Of a stretch of 64,000 nucleotides of DNA, positions 1-14,300 are shown one piece after another. This DNA comes from Hippopus hippopus (lineage: Eukaryota > Mollusca > Bivalvia > Cardiida > Cardiidae). The stretch is taken from contig OX328103.1 of NCBI GenBank assembly GCA_946811185.2, positions 31,552,266 through 31,616,265 on the forward strand, read 5' to 3'. The notes under the pieces are model-generated. The model was not told where the DNA came from. It did no database searches and saw only the letters and a program-made list of their open reading frames with translations. Both the position numbers and the translations under genes were made by a program. Numbering within the stretch: the stretch's first letter is position 1; every line of letters begins with the position of its first letter.

Positions 1-290
1 CAAAATTAATGTCTCCCAAAGTGCTTCAACACGTATTCCCAGTTCCTTTATATATGGGTTCTGTTAGGTTAAGTGGTGAAGGCATGGGCCTCTCAATCTA
101 TGGGCCCTGGGTCTGATCCTCACTTGAGGAGCTTGCCTAGTACTGGTGAAACCCAGGGCACTGTGTGAGCTGTCACAGTGCAGTGATGGTTGACTGAAAT
201 ACACTGAAAGCAACCTAAAAAGTTCAATCATTCAGTTACTATAAAGGTTATTTCTACATAAATCATAAACATGTGCAAGTGACACAGGGT

Positions 291-519
291 TTAACTCTTT
301 ACCAAACGACAAAATTTTAGACTGGTCCAAATTGAAAGCATTAGCAGACGACAAAAGAAATGTGAATCAAAAATTGAAATTTGTTTTGGGAAGGGTAGAA
401 AACATTGTGGGAAAAAGAGAAAATGCTGGTTACCAGCATTTTCTCTTTTTCCCACAATGTTTTCATAAGGCTTCTTTCTCAGGGTCGTTAAAAGTCATGA
501 TTGTGTGGTAAAGAGTTAA
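291..519 (-). mobile_element. Family A TTAA element
   Basis: Starts TTAACTCTTTACCAAACGAC and ends GGTAAAGAGTTAA, with the central palindrome GGGAAAAAGAGAAAATGCTG and its mirror. Full length at 229 bp. Confidence 0.85.
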
Positions 520-642
520 GCCATTATCAAACAATCAAAACTCCAAATAACCTTTAGGAAGAAGACTAAAATATTGTTGGTAAAGGAGAAAATACTGATA
601 GCAAGTAATTTCTCCTTTTCCTAAAATCATGCTTTCTATCCT

Positions 643-837
643 TGAACCCTTTACTAAACAATCTTGAGTTTCAACAACCCTAAGGAAGGAAGTTTTTGAA
701 AACATTTTGGGAAAAAGAGAAAATGCTGGTAACAGGGATTTTCTCTTTTTCCCACTATGTTTTCTACACTTCCAAAGAGAAAATTCAGGTTTTGAGTCAA
801 ATTTATTTTGTTGTCTGCAAATGCTTTAAGTTTAGTG
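643..837 (+). mobile_element. Family A element, truncated at its 3' end
   Basis: The left part and palindrome are present. The right end is replaced at about 837 by a different dispersed repeat (805-1200) that recurs at 17030-17280 and 50635-50935. Confidence 0.65.
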
Positions 838-1200
838 AAAATTCCAAGTCCAAAAGGGGGCATAACTGTGTCAAAAATAATTGGATGGTTACCTGCCCCT
901 GTTGTATGGGTTCCCCTGTTGATACTTTACAACTAGTCCAAATTTGAAGTTTACATCTGCAGTAATGACAGAGATATCATAAGATGTCAAAATTTTAAAA
1001 ATCTTACATCCAATAAGGAGCATAACTGCCAAAAAAAAAAAGTCATGGTTTCTTGCTCCTGTTGTATGAGTGCCCCTTTTGATAGTTTACAACTAGTCAG
1101 AGTTTGAAGAAAACATCTTCAGTAATGACAGAGATACTCTAAAATGTCAGATTTTACACGACGCAGAGAATGGCAATGCCAGGGCTATGACAATACTTCA
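805..1200. repeat. Dispersed repeat, two partial copies
   Basis: Two tandem partial copies of a unit with GGGGCATAACTGTGTCAAAAAT, TCTTCAGTAATGACAGAGATA and GCCAGGGCTATGACAATA. The same unit appears near 17030-17280 and 50635-50935. It may be a retroelement tail; unproven. Confidence 0.55.
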
Positions 1201-1299
1201 ATGTTTCCTTTGAAGAAGCCAAGCTGAAAATGGATTAAATTGGACAAAAGGAAGTTGATAAAGATATACTTTTAATAAGAGGGCCATGATGGCCCTGGA

Positions 1300-2140
1300 T
1301 CGCTTACCTGAGTCGATAGGCGAAATTTCAGTCCACGTGCATAATTCAATTTCTGACTAATTGTCAGGTCAATTGAGCTTAAAATTGGGCCTCTAGAGGG
1401 TCCACAAGGAATTTCCGTAAGTTGGCATAGTGACCTACTTTATCACCATAGGTGACCCAATTTAGAACTCATCAAAAATTGATCAAGACAAACATTCTGA
1501 ACAGTTTTCGAGTTAATTGAGCAATAAATGTGGCCTCTAGAATGTCCACAAGGTATTTCTTCAATTTTGACCTAGTGACCTAGATTATGACCCCAGGTGA
1601 CCAGTTTCAAACTCATCTGATGTTATATCAAGACAAACATCCTGACCAATTTTCAGGTCAATTGAGCAAGAAATGTGGCCTCTGGAGTGCCCTCAAGGTA
1701 TTTCTTTAATTTGACCTAGTGACCTAGATTATGACCCCCAGGTGACCCAATTTTGTACTAATCTTAGATTTCATCAAGAGAAACATTTTACCCAATTCTC
1801 AAATCAACTGAACAATAAATGTTGCCATTAGAGTGCCCACACGGTATTGCTTTAATTTGACCTATTAACCTAGTTTATGACCCCAGTTGATCCAAATTCA
1901 GACTGATGTGAGATTTTATCAAGACAAACATTCTGACCAATTTTCAAGTCAATTGAGCAAAAGATGTGGCCTCTAGAGTGCCCGCAAGATATTGCTTTAA
2001 TTTGACCTAGTGACCTAGTTTATGATCGCAGGTGACCCAAATCCAAACCCATCCCAGATTTCATCAAGACAACATTCTGAACAAATTTAAGGTCATTTGA
2101 GCAAAAAATGTCGTTTATAAAGTGCTCAGGTGAGCTAATA
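1300..2140. repeat. Diverged tandem array of roughly 140-150 bp units
   Basis: At least five units repeat the words TGACCTAGTGACCTAG, ATCAAGACAAACATTCTGACC, CAATTGAGCAA and TGTGGCCTCTAGAGTGCCC. Located just beyond the gene's 3' end. Related to the array at 9150-10290. Confidence 0.75.
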
Positions 2141-2173
2141 ATGGATAACAGAGTCATAAATTTGAAAACAAGA

Positions 2174-2179
2174 TTTAAT
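2174..2179 (-). promoter_or_regulatory. Possible poly(A) signal ATTAAA
   Basis: On the minus strand ATTAAA lies about 35 nt after the stop codon. That would give a very short 3' UTR. No clear AATAAA is seen before the tandem array begins near 2140. Weak evidence. Confidence 0.25.
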
Positions 2180-2212
2180 CATAGATAAAGAATAGATTGT
2201 GTAATAATAACA

Positions 2213-2339
2213 TTACTGCTGGACATAATTAGGCGGGTACTGTATGCGTATGTTTGACGGACAGACGGGAACTTGACAGCAGTAACCGGCTGGTGCTGGG
2301 TCCATGTGACACGAAGGTGGAAGGTTCCATTGCAAACAG
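2213..2339 (-). CDS. VWC20 B exon, terminal coding exon with stop
   Basis: Encodes LCLQWNLPPSCHMD, PAGYCCQVPVC, then a tail SNIRIQYPPNYVQQ and TAA. The acceptor is ATACCTGACAG. It completes the final VWC and leaves no Pro-rich linker, which supports it as the true C-terminus. Confidence 0.88.
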
Positions 2340-5300
2340 CTGTCAGGTATAAAGAATATTGTTTTTTGCCTTTTACCCAACAATCATGTGTATAGACCAT
2401 TTGTTAAATAATCACAAGTTTTAACAACATTTAGGAAGAAGACTTATGAAAAAGTTGTGGTAAAGAGAGAAAATGCTGGTAACCACAGTTTTCTGCCATA
2501 GCAAAAACTTTATTTCAATTTCTAAGCCACATTTTTTTTGTTGCCTGCAAATGCTTTCAATTCGGACAGGTCTAGAACTCTGCCTTTTGGTAGAAAGATG
2601 ATGATCTTGAGAGGGAAGGCTTTCAGAAAAATCACAGAACAAGGAAAAAATATTCCTAACCACCATTTTCTTCTTTTTCCACAATATCTACCCTTTCAAA
2701 GACATCCTATTATTTGAGCCACAATTAATTTGTCCTCTGCAAATGCTTTCACTGAGGATAAAGCTAAAATTTTGTACCCAGGTTAACAGTTAACCCTTTA
2801 CCACACGACAAAATTTTAAACTTTTCCTAATAAAAAGCATTTGCAGGTGACAAAGGTGGTCAAAATGACAAGATTTGTTATTGACAGGTTAGAAAACATT
2901 GTGGTAAAAGGAGAAAATGCTGGTTACCAGCATTTTCTCCTTTTCCAACAGTGTTTTCAAAAGCTGTCTTCCTCAGGGTCGTTAAAAGTCGGGATTGTGT
3001 GGTAAAGGGTTATTTTTTTTTTTAATCATAATTTCTATAGATCTAATGCAACATCTTCCCACACATTACCAATGGCTGGTGACTGAGTCTTGCAGCAACA
3101 ATCTTTGGAAACATTGTGGGAAATGGAAAAACATTGGTAGAATAACAGAAAACAAGATATCAAAAACACATTTAAACTCTTTACCACAAAATCCAGATAT
3201 TTAATGGCCCTGACACAGAGGGCTTTTGAAAACATCGAAAAAGGAGAAAATGCTAATAACCAGCATTTTCTCCTTTTTCCACAATGTTTACTGCCCTTCC
3301 AAAAACAAATTTCAATTTTCGAGTCACATTTTTCTTGTCGTCTGCAAATCCTTTGAATTTGGACAGGTCTAAAATTTTGTCATTTGGTAAAGGGTTAAAG
3401 CACCATTCACAACTTAGATCAAACATGCAGTCTGATCTTTGATCGATACTTCCCAATTTGCTGAAACTCTATAGACTTCGGCAACCATGATACTGAAACA
3501 GTTTAGTTTTTATTTCTGGACAGAAAATGTCTGTCAGGCTCTAAAAATTGTAAATATATGTAAGTTAAATGCAAGGAAAACCTTTGAAAATTGCAAAAGT
3601 GCATATGATTAAAAACTTGTCACAGCACTTACTGTCCATAATCATCTGCTATCTACACCAATAACTGCTGACCAGACGAAAAAAACTTTAACCTTTTCCA
3701 AAATGAAAGTGCTTGCAGATGACAAATTAGATATGGCTCAAATGATGAGACTTGTCTGTAAAAAGGGTAGAAAACATTGGGGAAAATGTTTTCAAATGCT
3801 TTCTATGACAATGTCCAAAAAGGTTAAAAGATTAAATCTTGCAGCACAATATATACTGATATTTTGTGTCCATTACGAAATTCCATAAAATAATTCCAGA
3901 AATATCTTGTTGAATATTGAGAAGTAAAAATTCAAGATCAGACTGGATGTTAAATCCAGCCTGATCCTGTTCTACAGTTCCCAATTGCAGCTGAGGCCAT
4001 GCCATGCATTTTGATGCAAAACACATTGACTCCTACTGACAAGTCTTTTACTTCTGCAGCTGTATTGGGGTAAAAGGAGGAACTGTCCATAGCTAGCAAA
4101 TTCCCCTTTAACCCTATACAAGACGACAAAATTTTAGACTCGTCCAAACTGAAAGCATTTGCAAACGACAATTTCAATGTGGCTCAAATGATGCAGCTTT
4201 TCCCTGTTAGAGTAGAAAACATAATTTTCTCCTTTTCCCACAATGTTTTCAAAGGCTTCTTTCCCAGGGTCGTTAAAAGTAGGCATTGTGCGGTAAGGGA
4301 TTAACCATAATGCTTTTAACATTAGTCCATATATATTCAGCGTCAATGAAAAGTCACCAAGTACTACAGTTGAATATTTTTCACCTTGCCACAAGAGAGA
4401 AATTTTCAATTATGTTGAACGTTATTATACTCATTTCCCGACCCATATCTGACAAATTTCACGTGCTTGCACATCTGAGTAGTCCATCTTTTTTTGCACG
4501 TGCAAAAATGAATTCTAATCAATTTTCTGAAGACAAACTATCCAAGGTTCACCTTCTTTTCGTCTCTTACCTGGTGACTTTTCACTGATGCTGAGTATAC
4601 ATAAAACTACTGTATATCAGATTTATAGTATGAATTTCTTAGGAATATTTTTCAAGATGTCTGCAAATTTGTACCGGAAGATAAAAGATTAACCCTCTAC
4701 CATAGGATCCTGAGTTTGAATATTTAAATGGTCCTGAAAAAGAAGGCTTCTGAAAACATCTTGGGAAAAGGAGAAAATGCTGGTAACCAGCATTTTCTCA
4801 TTTTCCAACAAAGTTTTCTACCCTTGCAAAGACAAATTTTGCAATTTGTGCAACAGTTAATTTATCATCTGCAATATTTTCAGTTTGGACAAGTCTAAAA
4901 TTTTGTCATCTGTTTAACCCTTTACGACACAGTCCTGAGTTTTAAACGACCTTGAAAAAGAAGGCTTTTGAAAACATTGTGGGAAAAGGAGAAAATGCTG
5001 GTAACCAGCATTTTCTCCTTTTCCCGCAAGGTTTTCTACTCTATAAAAGACAGAAATCATCACTTGACCTACATTTGTTTTGTCGGTGCAAATGCTTTAT
5101 AATTGGTCAAGTCAAAAATTTTGTTGTTTGGTAAAGAGTTAACAGGTATATTCATCAGTAAGGATACATACAGTGTACTACATTTGTAGAAGCCAGTTTT
5201 TCCATCTTCACATGAACACTTGTATTTACATCCATCTTTCCATTCTTGACCTTCCTGGTAGTAATTTCCATTGTAGAAACATGTGCTGGCTGTAAATAAT

Positions 5301-8300
5301 GACTTTTTTTTTTTTCTAGTCAAACTTATCTTAACCCTTTACCACACAATCCTGAGTTTTAAAGACCCTAACAAAGGTTTTAGAAAACCTTGTGGAAAAA
5401 ACGAACAAAATGCTGGAAACCAGCATTTTCTCCTTTTCCAACAATTTTTTCTCTACCTTGTCAAAGACAAGAACCCCTATTTCAGCCACATTTGATTTAT
5501 TTTCTGCCCATGCTTTCAATTCAGACTAATCTAAACTTTTGTTACTTGGTAAAGAGTTGAGGCTAGATAATGGGCAAAATGTTTAAAAGTATGGATATCA
5601 TAATGTGTCTGATAGTGTGTTACAAAGGGGTCTGTCAAAGTTCTCATCCCTGGCAGAAAAATGAATCCTAACATTTTACTTATCAACATCCTTGATAAGG
5701 CACATACTATGATTCCAAACATGGTTTATTTTTATTCAAATTTTACCACACAATCCCAAGTTTCAACAATCCTGAGAAAGAGGCCTTATGAAAACATTGT
5801 GGGAAAAAGAGAAAATGCTGGAAACTAGCACTTTCTCACACTGTTTTTTTCCATTTTCTAAAGCCAACTCCATCATTTTAGCAGTATTTGTTGTCTGCAA
5901 ATGCTTTCAATGAGGACAAGTCTAAAATGTTGTTGTGTGGTAAAGAGTTAATGCTATCATGTCAGTGAAATCATGGCAGCCACAGCATCTATCCGTGCAT
6001 TCCTGCAGTTTCTTTTAATGTACTTTCCACAGCATTATTTCTAAGGCACTATCTGCTTTCATACAAAAACATCATCAAAACAACCTTCAGCAGTGAGCGA
6101 GGAATGAATCTTGTTGCAATGACAAACATTCATCCCGGAAAAAAAGGTTTTACTGAGGTGGGATGTAAACCAACAACCTCTGTATTACATGATGCCCTGT
6201 ATGATACAGACTGAGCCACTAGACTTGGCTTATTTTGGACAAGAAACATCTACTTAACACTTTGTCAAACAACAAAATTTTTGGACTTGTCCAAATTAAA
6301 AGCAATTGCATACAACAAATTAAAGGTGGCCAAAATGACTCAATTTTTCCTTGATAGAGCAGAAAGCATTTTGGGAAAAGGAGAAAATCTCCTTTTCTCA
6401 CAATGCTTTCAAAAGGCTTCTTCTTCAGGGTCATTAAAAGTCGAGACTGTGTGGTAAAAGGTTACAGGTTAGAAAAAAAATTAGAGTTGAAACAAAAAAT
6501 GCTCTTTGAAAGACTTTTGAAAACATCATAGGAAGAGGGGAAAATGCTTGCAACCAGTATTTTCTCCTTTTCCCTCAATGTTTTTAACCTTTCTATAAAA
6601 CCTTTTTATAAAAGAATTCCATCAGTTCAGCCATATTTAAGGTGTCATTTGCAAATACTTCCAATTTTGAAAAGTTTAAAATTTTGTTGTGTGGTAAAGA
6701 GTTAACCCTTTACCGCACAATGCCGACTTTTAACAACCCTAGGAAAGAAGCCTCTCGAAAAATTGTGGGAAAAGGAGAAAATGCTGGTAACCAGTATTTT
6801 CTCCTTTTTCCTCAATGTTTTTAACCTTTCTATAAAACCTTTTTATAAAAGAATTCCATCAGTTCAGCCATATTTAAGGTGTCATTTGCAAATACTTCCA
6901 ATTTTGAAAAGTTTAAAATTTTGTTGTGTGGTAAAGAGTTAACCCTTTACCGCACAATGCCGACTTTTAACAACCCTAGGAAAGAAGCCTCTCGAAAAAT
7001 TGTGGGAAAAGGAGAAAATGCTGGTAACCAGCATTTTCTCCTTTTCCCACAACGTTTTCTACCCTATCAAAGAAAAATTGCACCGTTTAAGCCACACTGA
7101 AATTGTCATATGCTAATGCTTTCAATTTGGGCGTTAAAATTCTGTCGTCTGGTAAAGGGTTAAAAGAATAAAAAGCAACTTACTCAAGTTGTTCTGTCCA
7201 AAATTGATACCATTGCAGGATGGCTTGTCACAGCATTCACCGGGTGGTTTTTGTAGAGTACATTGCGATGGGAGGTTATCCCAGACTGGGCACCTACAAA
7301 AGTCATACAAGCTATTTAAGCCTTTACAAAACAATAAAATTTTAGACTTGCTCAAATCAAAAGTTTTTGCAGATGACAAAATAATTAACTCAAAAATAGA
7401 AATTGACTTTTGGAAGGGTAGAAAACATTGTGGGAAAAGGAGAAAATGCTGGTTACCAGCATTTTCTCCTTTTCCCACAATGTTTTCAAAAGGCTTCTTC
7501 CTTCAGGATATTAAAACTTGGGATCATGTGCTTACAAGTTAAAATCTCAATATCCCTGAAGCCATTATGAGTTCGTTTCAAATATTCTTGCGTACAATCA
7601 TTGCAAAAAAAGTATACTATAAATCCAGCTGGAAAAATACAACAACATTGTCTAGTAGGGGCCTAAATAAAGACGAGACACTGAGGTATCTGACATTTTA
7701 AAAGAACCATTCCAATTTTAAATATCAGCAATCAAACACTTTACTACACAATCCCGAGTTTTAACGACCTTGAGGAAGAAGGCTTTTGAAAACATTGAGG
7801 GAAAAGGAGACTATACTGGCAGCCAGCATTTTCTCCTTTTCCCACAATTTTCTAGGACAGATCCCACCATTTCAACAACATTTGTCATCTATACATGTAG
7901 TAGGTCTAAAATTTTGCCATTTGGTATGGAGAAAATTGCTGTAAGCTACGCAAAAAGGGAAATAAAGTGTAGACCATTTCCATACAAGATATATAACACT
8001 CACTCTGAACTTTATTTACACTTTATCAAACAATCTTGTGGTTTTATGAACCATAAACAGACGGTTTTAGAAAACATTGTGGGACATGGAGAAAATGCTT
8101 GTTCCATGCAATTTCCCCCTTTTCAGCCATGTTCTACATACTGTTGGAAGAAGGTAGTTTTGCTTTTCAAATGTCAGTTGATTATATCATTTGTATACTA
8201 AAAGCTTTTAATGTAGGCCTAAATTCTGTATAACTTCTGGTTATAACCTAACATACTACCAAATTGATTACATACAGGTTCAAGCATCTGTAGAAACCAG

Positions 8301-11300
8301 TCTGACCATCTTCACAAGTGCAGTTGTACTGACAGCCGTCGGTCCATGTCTCTCCTTGTCTGTAAATCTTGTTCTTGTAGATACAGAAGTTAGCTGGGTT
8401 TGAAGTAGAATAAGAAATCATTTGATCAAGATTTAAATAGAAAACCACTTAGTTTATTATTTAACACTTGACCATATAATCCCGAGTTTTAATGCCCCTG
8501 ATGAAAAAGCTTTTTGAAAACATTGTGGGAAAAGGAGAAAATGCTGGTAACCAGCATTTTCTCCTTTTCCCACAGTGTTTTACACCCTCTCAAAAGACAA
8601 ATCCCATCATTTGAGCCTCTTTGAAATTGTCGTCTGCAATTGCTTTCAATCTGGACGAGTCCGAAATAATGTTGTGGGGTACAGAGTTAAATCTATGATT
8701 ATACAACAGGGCCATTGTCCCTAACTGCTCACCTGGGTAAAAGTCATCTAGGAGTGATGAAGTTGAAGAGATCCTGGTTGTAATGACGTAAAACATGAAC
8801 CATGCTCTGTGAAAAGGGGGCTTAATGCATTTCTGTGATGCATTATATCAAGCAATTCATCACAGTAATATAAATCAAGATATAAATCCATTTTGTATAA
8901 CAACCAATTGAATTATGAGGTACACTTTTACCTTGACACACGAAAAATTGACCAAAAACAAAAAGTTTCGGCCAAGGCCAGCCTGCACAGACTGCGCAGG
9001 CTGGCCTGGGTCAATACTTTATGAAAATTCATTAAGCCCCCTTTTCAGACAGCACGGCTAACATATAAAATATACTCAATGTTCATAGTTGGAATTAACT
9101 TTTTTCTCAATTCAAATTTTGTATATTTTATATTGATTGACATAAGAGCAACCCCAATTTTTATGAGAATCTGACTGAAAATACGGCCTCTATAGCACTC
9201 ACTAGGTTTTTCTTAGATTTGTCCCAGTGACCTATTTTTTTATCCAATGTGACCCATTATAATACCTGTCCAAGATATCATCAAAACAAGCATTCTGACC
9301 AATTTTCATAAGTATTCAATGGAAAATATGGCCTCTAGAGTGTTAACAAGCTTTTTCTAAGATTTTTCGTCATAACTTGCTTTTTGATCCTTTGTGGCCC
9401 AATTTAAAAATTGTCCGATATTTCATCAAGACAAACATTCTGACCAATTTTCATGAGAATTGGACTGAAAATGTGGCCTGTACAGTGCACACAAGGTTTT
9501 TGTAAATTTTGTCCAGGTGGTCTATCATCTGACATGAAGTTATTTCAAACTTTTCCCGAGATATCATCAAGTCAAGTATTCTGACTCATTTTCATGAGTA
9601 TCGGACTGAAAATGTAGCTGCTAGAGTGCACACAAGGCTTTTCTAAGAATTGTTACTTTTTGACTTGAGGTAACCAAATTCCATACTTGTCCAAGATATG
9701 ATCAGGACAAACATTCCAACAAATTTTCATGAGTATAACACTGAAAATGTGGCCTCTAGAGTGCACACAAGGTTTTTTTAAGATCTGTTAGTGAGCCTAT
9801 ATAATCCATTTTCATACTTGTCTGAGACATCATCAAAACTAACATTTTGACCAACTTTTATAAGTATCCGACTGAAAATGTGGCCTCTAGAGTGCATATA
9901 AGATTTTTCACAGCGGCCTACTTTTTGAAGTTATATGACCCAATTTTAATTTTCATCCATATATTATAAAGAAAAACATTTTGACCAACCTTTATGAGTA
10001 TCAGACGGAAAATGTGACCTCTACAGTGCACACAAGATTTTCTACGATTTGTCTTAGTGACCTATTTTTGATCTGACAAGAGCCAATTTCTCACTTGTTA
10101 GAGACATTATCAAGACAAGTTTTCTGACCAATTTTCATGAGTATTTGACTAAAAATGTGATCCAACATGACCCAATTTCAAACTTGTCTGAGATATTATC
10201 AAGACAAACATTCTGACAAATTTTCATGAGTATCCGACTGAAAATGTGGCCACTGGAGTGCACACAGTTTTTCTCAGATTTGTTTAAAACTCCATGAATA
10301 TGAACTAGTCTAGTACAAAATTCTTTGATCTGGTAAAGAGTAAGACACTTGCAAATATGTGAAAACAACCATCGTAGCAAAAGGAGACACTGCAAGGGCA
10401 AAAAAGCCTTTTTGGTTACTATTACATAGTGATGGGTAAAATAAAGTTAATCAAAGTTATGAGATGACTTACATGTAGCAGTGATAGTCTGGGATTGAAC
10501 TGTTGGTCCCACACCTTGACCTGAAAGACAAAACAACATGAGAAATACAGCACATGTCAATCTTCATTAAACCTGATAGCACTGAATAGTTCAGTTAAAC
10601 CTTATCCTACTAAATAAGTTTAAGAAAAACTTTCAGGCCGATAGTAAAAACCTGAATGTTATTTCAAACTTCTTTTTTGGAGAAAAAGTATCTCTTAATC
10701 GGAAAGTGTAGATTCAAGATCAGACTGCACATTCTGTGCAGTCTGATCTTGATCTACACTGTCCACAAAAGGTCAGCCAATTGCACTTAGCAGCTTAAGG
10801 GTTAACCTTTTTTCCGTCAGAAAAACAGAATATTTCACAATAAAGCTGACAGTGTAGATTCATGACCAGACTGCACATACAGGGTGTCCGGAAAGTAAGG
10901 TAACACTTTGATATATTTATTATATGGCTTTAGAAATGCGATAAAGAGATGCAAATATACCAACATATACATAAAATATGTAAGTTTTTTTGTTTAATAA
11001 TTTCACTCAATATTCATTACATCACGCACTTTTATACAGATTTTAAATCAGAAGTATATTTTTGTGACTGGCGTCATTTTTAATAATTTATGACGTTTTT
11101 GATGTGACGGCTTTTATTCTTTCTATGTTGAACATGCACGATGAAATTGTCAATCTCTTCAGCTCACATTCCATCATCAATCCTCTTGATTTCACGTTTA
11201 ATGTTCTTTAGAAACATGTCTGTGCTGTCTGGCTTGGGACTGTATACTTTTTTTTCTGCAAATAACCCCAAAAGAAGAAGTCAAGTGGGTTGAGGTAGGG

Positions 11301-14300
11301 ACCGTGCACAGATCTTGATATTCCGCAAACTTTCACCTCCGAACATCATCTTGATATTACCCTATCACCGAATGTATCGTATGAAAAGTCCATCCCAGTA
11401 TTAGATGTAGTGCTGTAGCACCATCCTGCATGAACCACGTGTTTTGCAATGTAGGGGATTTGTTTTAAAGCGAGGGAACCAACTTGTCTTTCAAAAGCGA
11501 TAGTTAGTGCTGGGAATTAATCGTGTCGTTTAAGACATATGGCCCAACAACACCTTGACTTGGTATGTTACACCATACAGTTAGTTTTTCTCTGTACAGT
11601 GGTCTCTCTGTGAAACAACGTGGTTCTTCATGTGCCCAAAACAGCATATTTTGTTTACAAACATGTCCAGGGAACAGGAAATGAGAAAACGTCATTATTT
11701 CCTAAAATGACGCCAATGAAAAAAAGGTACTTCCGATTTGAAATCTGTGTAAAAGTTCGTAATCTAATAAAAATTGCATAATACTTTCACCAAAAAATCT
11801 TACATGTTTTATATACATGCATATATATTTTTAACTATTAATCTCAAATTTAAAGCCATATTATAAATGTATGAAAGTGTTACCTTACTTTCCGGACACC
11901 CTGTACTTGATCCTCCTGGTCTGCATAATGCAGTCTGATCTAGGTCTACACTGTACCACATTAGGTATTAACTCTTTACAAAATGACACAATTTTAGACT
12001 TGTTCAAATTAAAAGCATTTACAGACAACTTACAAACTATGGCCCAAAAAATAGGGTAGAAAACATTGTGGGAAAAGAAAATGCTGGTAATGAGCATTTT
12101 CTCCTTTTTCCAAAATGTTTTCAAAAGCTTTCTATCCATAGGGTCGTTTCAACTTTAGATTGTTTAGTCAAGGGTCAACTCCTTACAAGACAAAAATTTT
12201 TATTTGTTCTTATCTGGTTTTACCTGCCAGGTATGGGAAATATTACACTTTGATTTGAGTTGAACTAATTTTCTTTCATTCACTCCTTTGCATTTTTCAT
12301 AAGTAACATCCCTGGGCCCGTATTCACCAACCATTCTTAAGAACGTTCTCAGTCTTATTCTCAATAATTTTCTAACATTTGGTTTAGCCAATCAGAAGTT
12401 GTGTTACTTTCAAATTTGGAAAAACTTGGATAATAAGACTGAGAATGTTCTTAAGAAGGGTTGGTGAATACAGATCCAGGATAGGTTGAAAATCTATCCC
12501 TACATCCAATGCTATTAAGATTAGAGCACTACAAAGTCTCATTACATGCAGTCTGATCTTAGATCTAAACTGTCCACTACTTCTTTCCGTAAATAGATGA
12601 ACAATAATAAAATAACTTACAGTTAGGATGTGCAAGAATGGCAAATACATCACCAGAGCCTGTGGAAGCTGTAATTAGAAATGTGAATATCTTTGTTGAT
12701 ATTTTACTGTTTACTGCCAAACAATTCACACCAGATTTATTTTATCTTTTTTATTCAAGCATAACTTTCTATTTCAAAAATAGTGTGGAATGGAACAAAA
12801 TCTTGTGGTACGCAATAATTATTGTCAGTCCAATAGAGGTATCTTTCTTCTAGCACTCTTGTGCATAATTATATAGTAGGAGAATTAACAATTCTTGCTA
12901 TACAGCACAATTATTGAAACCTAAAATATTATTGAAACCTACACGGTGCCCATAACATGGCAAAATTATTGAATAATTCATACCAGGAAAATAAAATGAG
13001 AAAAGAAAAGCCTTCATATACTTATTAGAAGCAGCATCGCAATGAAATGTGCCTCCATTAGTACAGATGGCTGTGTAGGATAGTACTTTATATAATTATG
13101 ATGTCATTGTTTTTTTTTTATATGTTGTCCGGGTAGTAATTCTTAACGCGTTTTTAACTTGAAGAGTTCAGTTAATGAAAATGAGAAGTATAGCAAACTT
13201 TCTAAAATATTTTCATTCCTGCTGAGATATAAAATTTTGTTTTTTCTTTCAGGTTTTCTTTTAATTGTTTCTCTTTCATCCAATTCTAAATAGTATTTTG
13301 GTAGTTTTAAAGATACTATATGGGTTACCAGTATTCCCAAAACAGAAATTTAAACTTTCCCAAACTGAAAGCAGCTGCATGCAAAAAATTAGAAATAAGT
13401 ATAAATTTATGTTTAGTTCTCTGATATGGTTTAAAACATTGTGGGAAAAGGAGAAAATGCTGATCACCAGCATTTTCTTCTTTTCCCATGATGTTTTCAA
13501 AGGCCGTCTTACTCACAGATGTTAAAACACAGGTAAAAGAGCTATGAAATAGGTGACAACCATTTCCATACATTAAAGACTTGATATTAAAGAACGCTAC
13601 ATACATGCACTACCAAAGTTGGTTGCGGTCTGTCCTAAGGCGTAATAGAAAGATGGTTTGTTGGCTCCCTGTTCAAAGTTACAGTTACTCTGGGTTGAAA
13701 TAAACATCCAGCCTTGTACATTACAGCCACTGCCAGAACTGGTCATAGCAAACTCATGGCCATTTAATTGGTCCCTGTAAAAGAAACATCATTGACCCTT
13801 TTCACAAATGAAACATTTTATACTCTTTCTAATTCAAAACATCTGCAAATGACAAATTCAAAATCTGTGCACATAAGCTTAGGGTCTCTGATAGGGTAGA
13901 AAAACATTGTGGTAAAAGGAGAAAATGCTGGTTACTAGCATTTTCTCCTTTTCCCTCAATGTTTTCAAAAGCCTTCATTCCAAGGGTCATGAAAACCCGT
14001 GATTGTTTGGTAAAGGGTTAAACTCTTTCAGCAACAAATACTGTTTAAGTGGAAATTTTTGCGACATGGAAATTTTTGCGATTTTGCGATTTCAAAAAAT
14101 TCGCAAACTTTTTCTCTTTGCGTATTTAACAACAGGTATACCAACAAATAACAAGTGTCTTGAATTCGTAAACATTTCCCAACGCAAGATGTCTGTAATC
14201 AGTAATTCGCATATTTTCTGACATGCATATAGATTCTATATTATCCATGTATACAGTATACAAACTCTGTGAAAGAGAATGATAATTTATGCCACTTTCA

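Noticed and set aside
1..230. Possible tRNA gene (GGTTAAGTGGTGAAGGCA ... GGTCTGATCCTCA)
   Set aside because: It has box-like words but no foldable cloverleaf I can trace. At most it is a SINE relic.
4286..4588. 100-codon plus-strand frame
   Set aside because: Starts inside a family A element and continues into unremarkable intron sequence. No splice partners or domain.
12384..12653. 89-codon hydrophobic minus-strand frame
   Set aside because: Spans a family D fold-back and the edge of the 39-nt exon in a different frame. No homology recognised.
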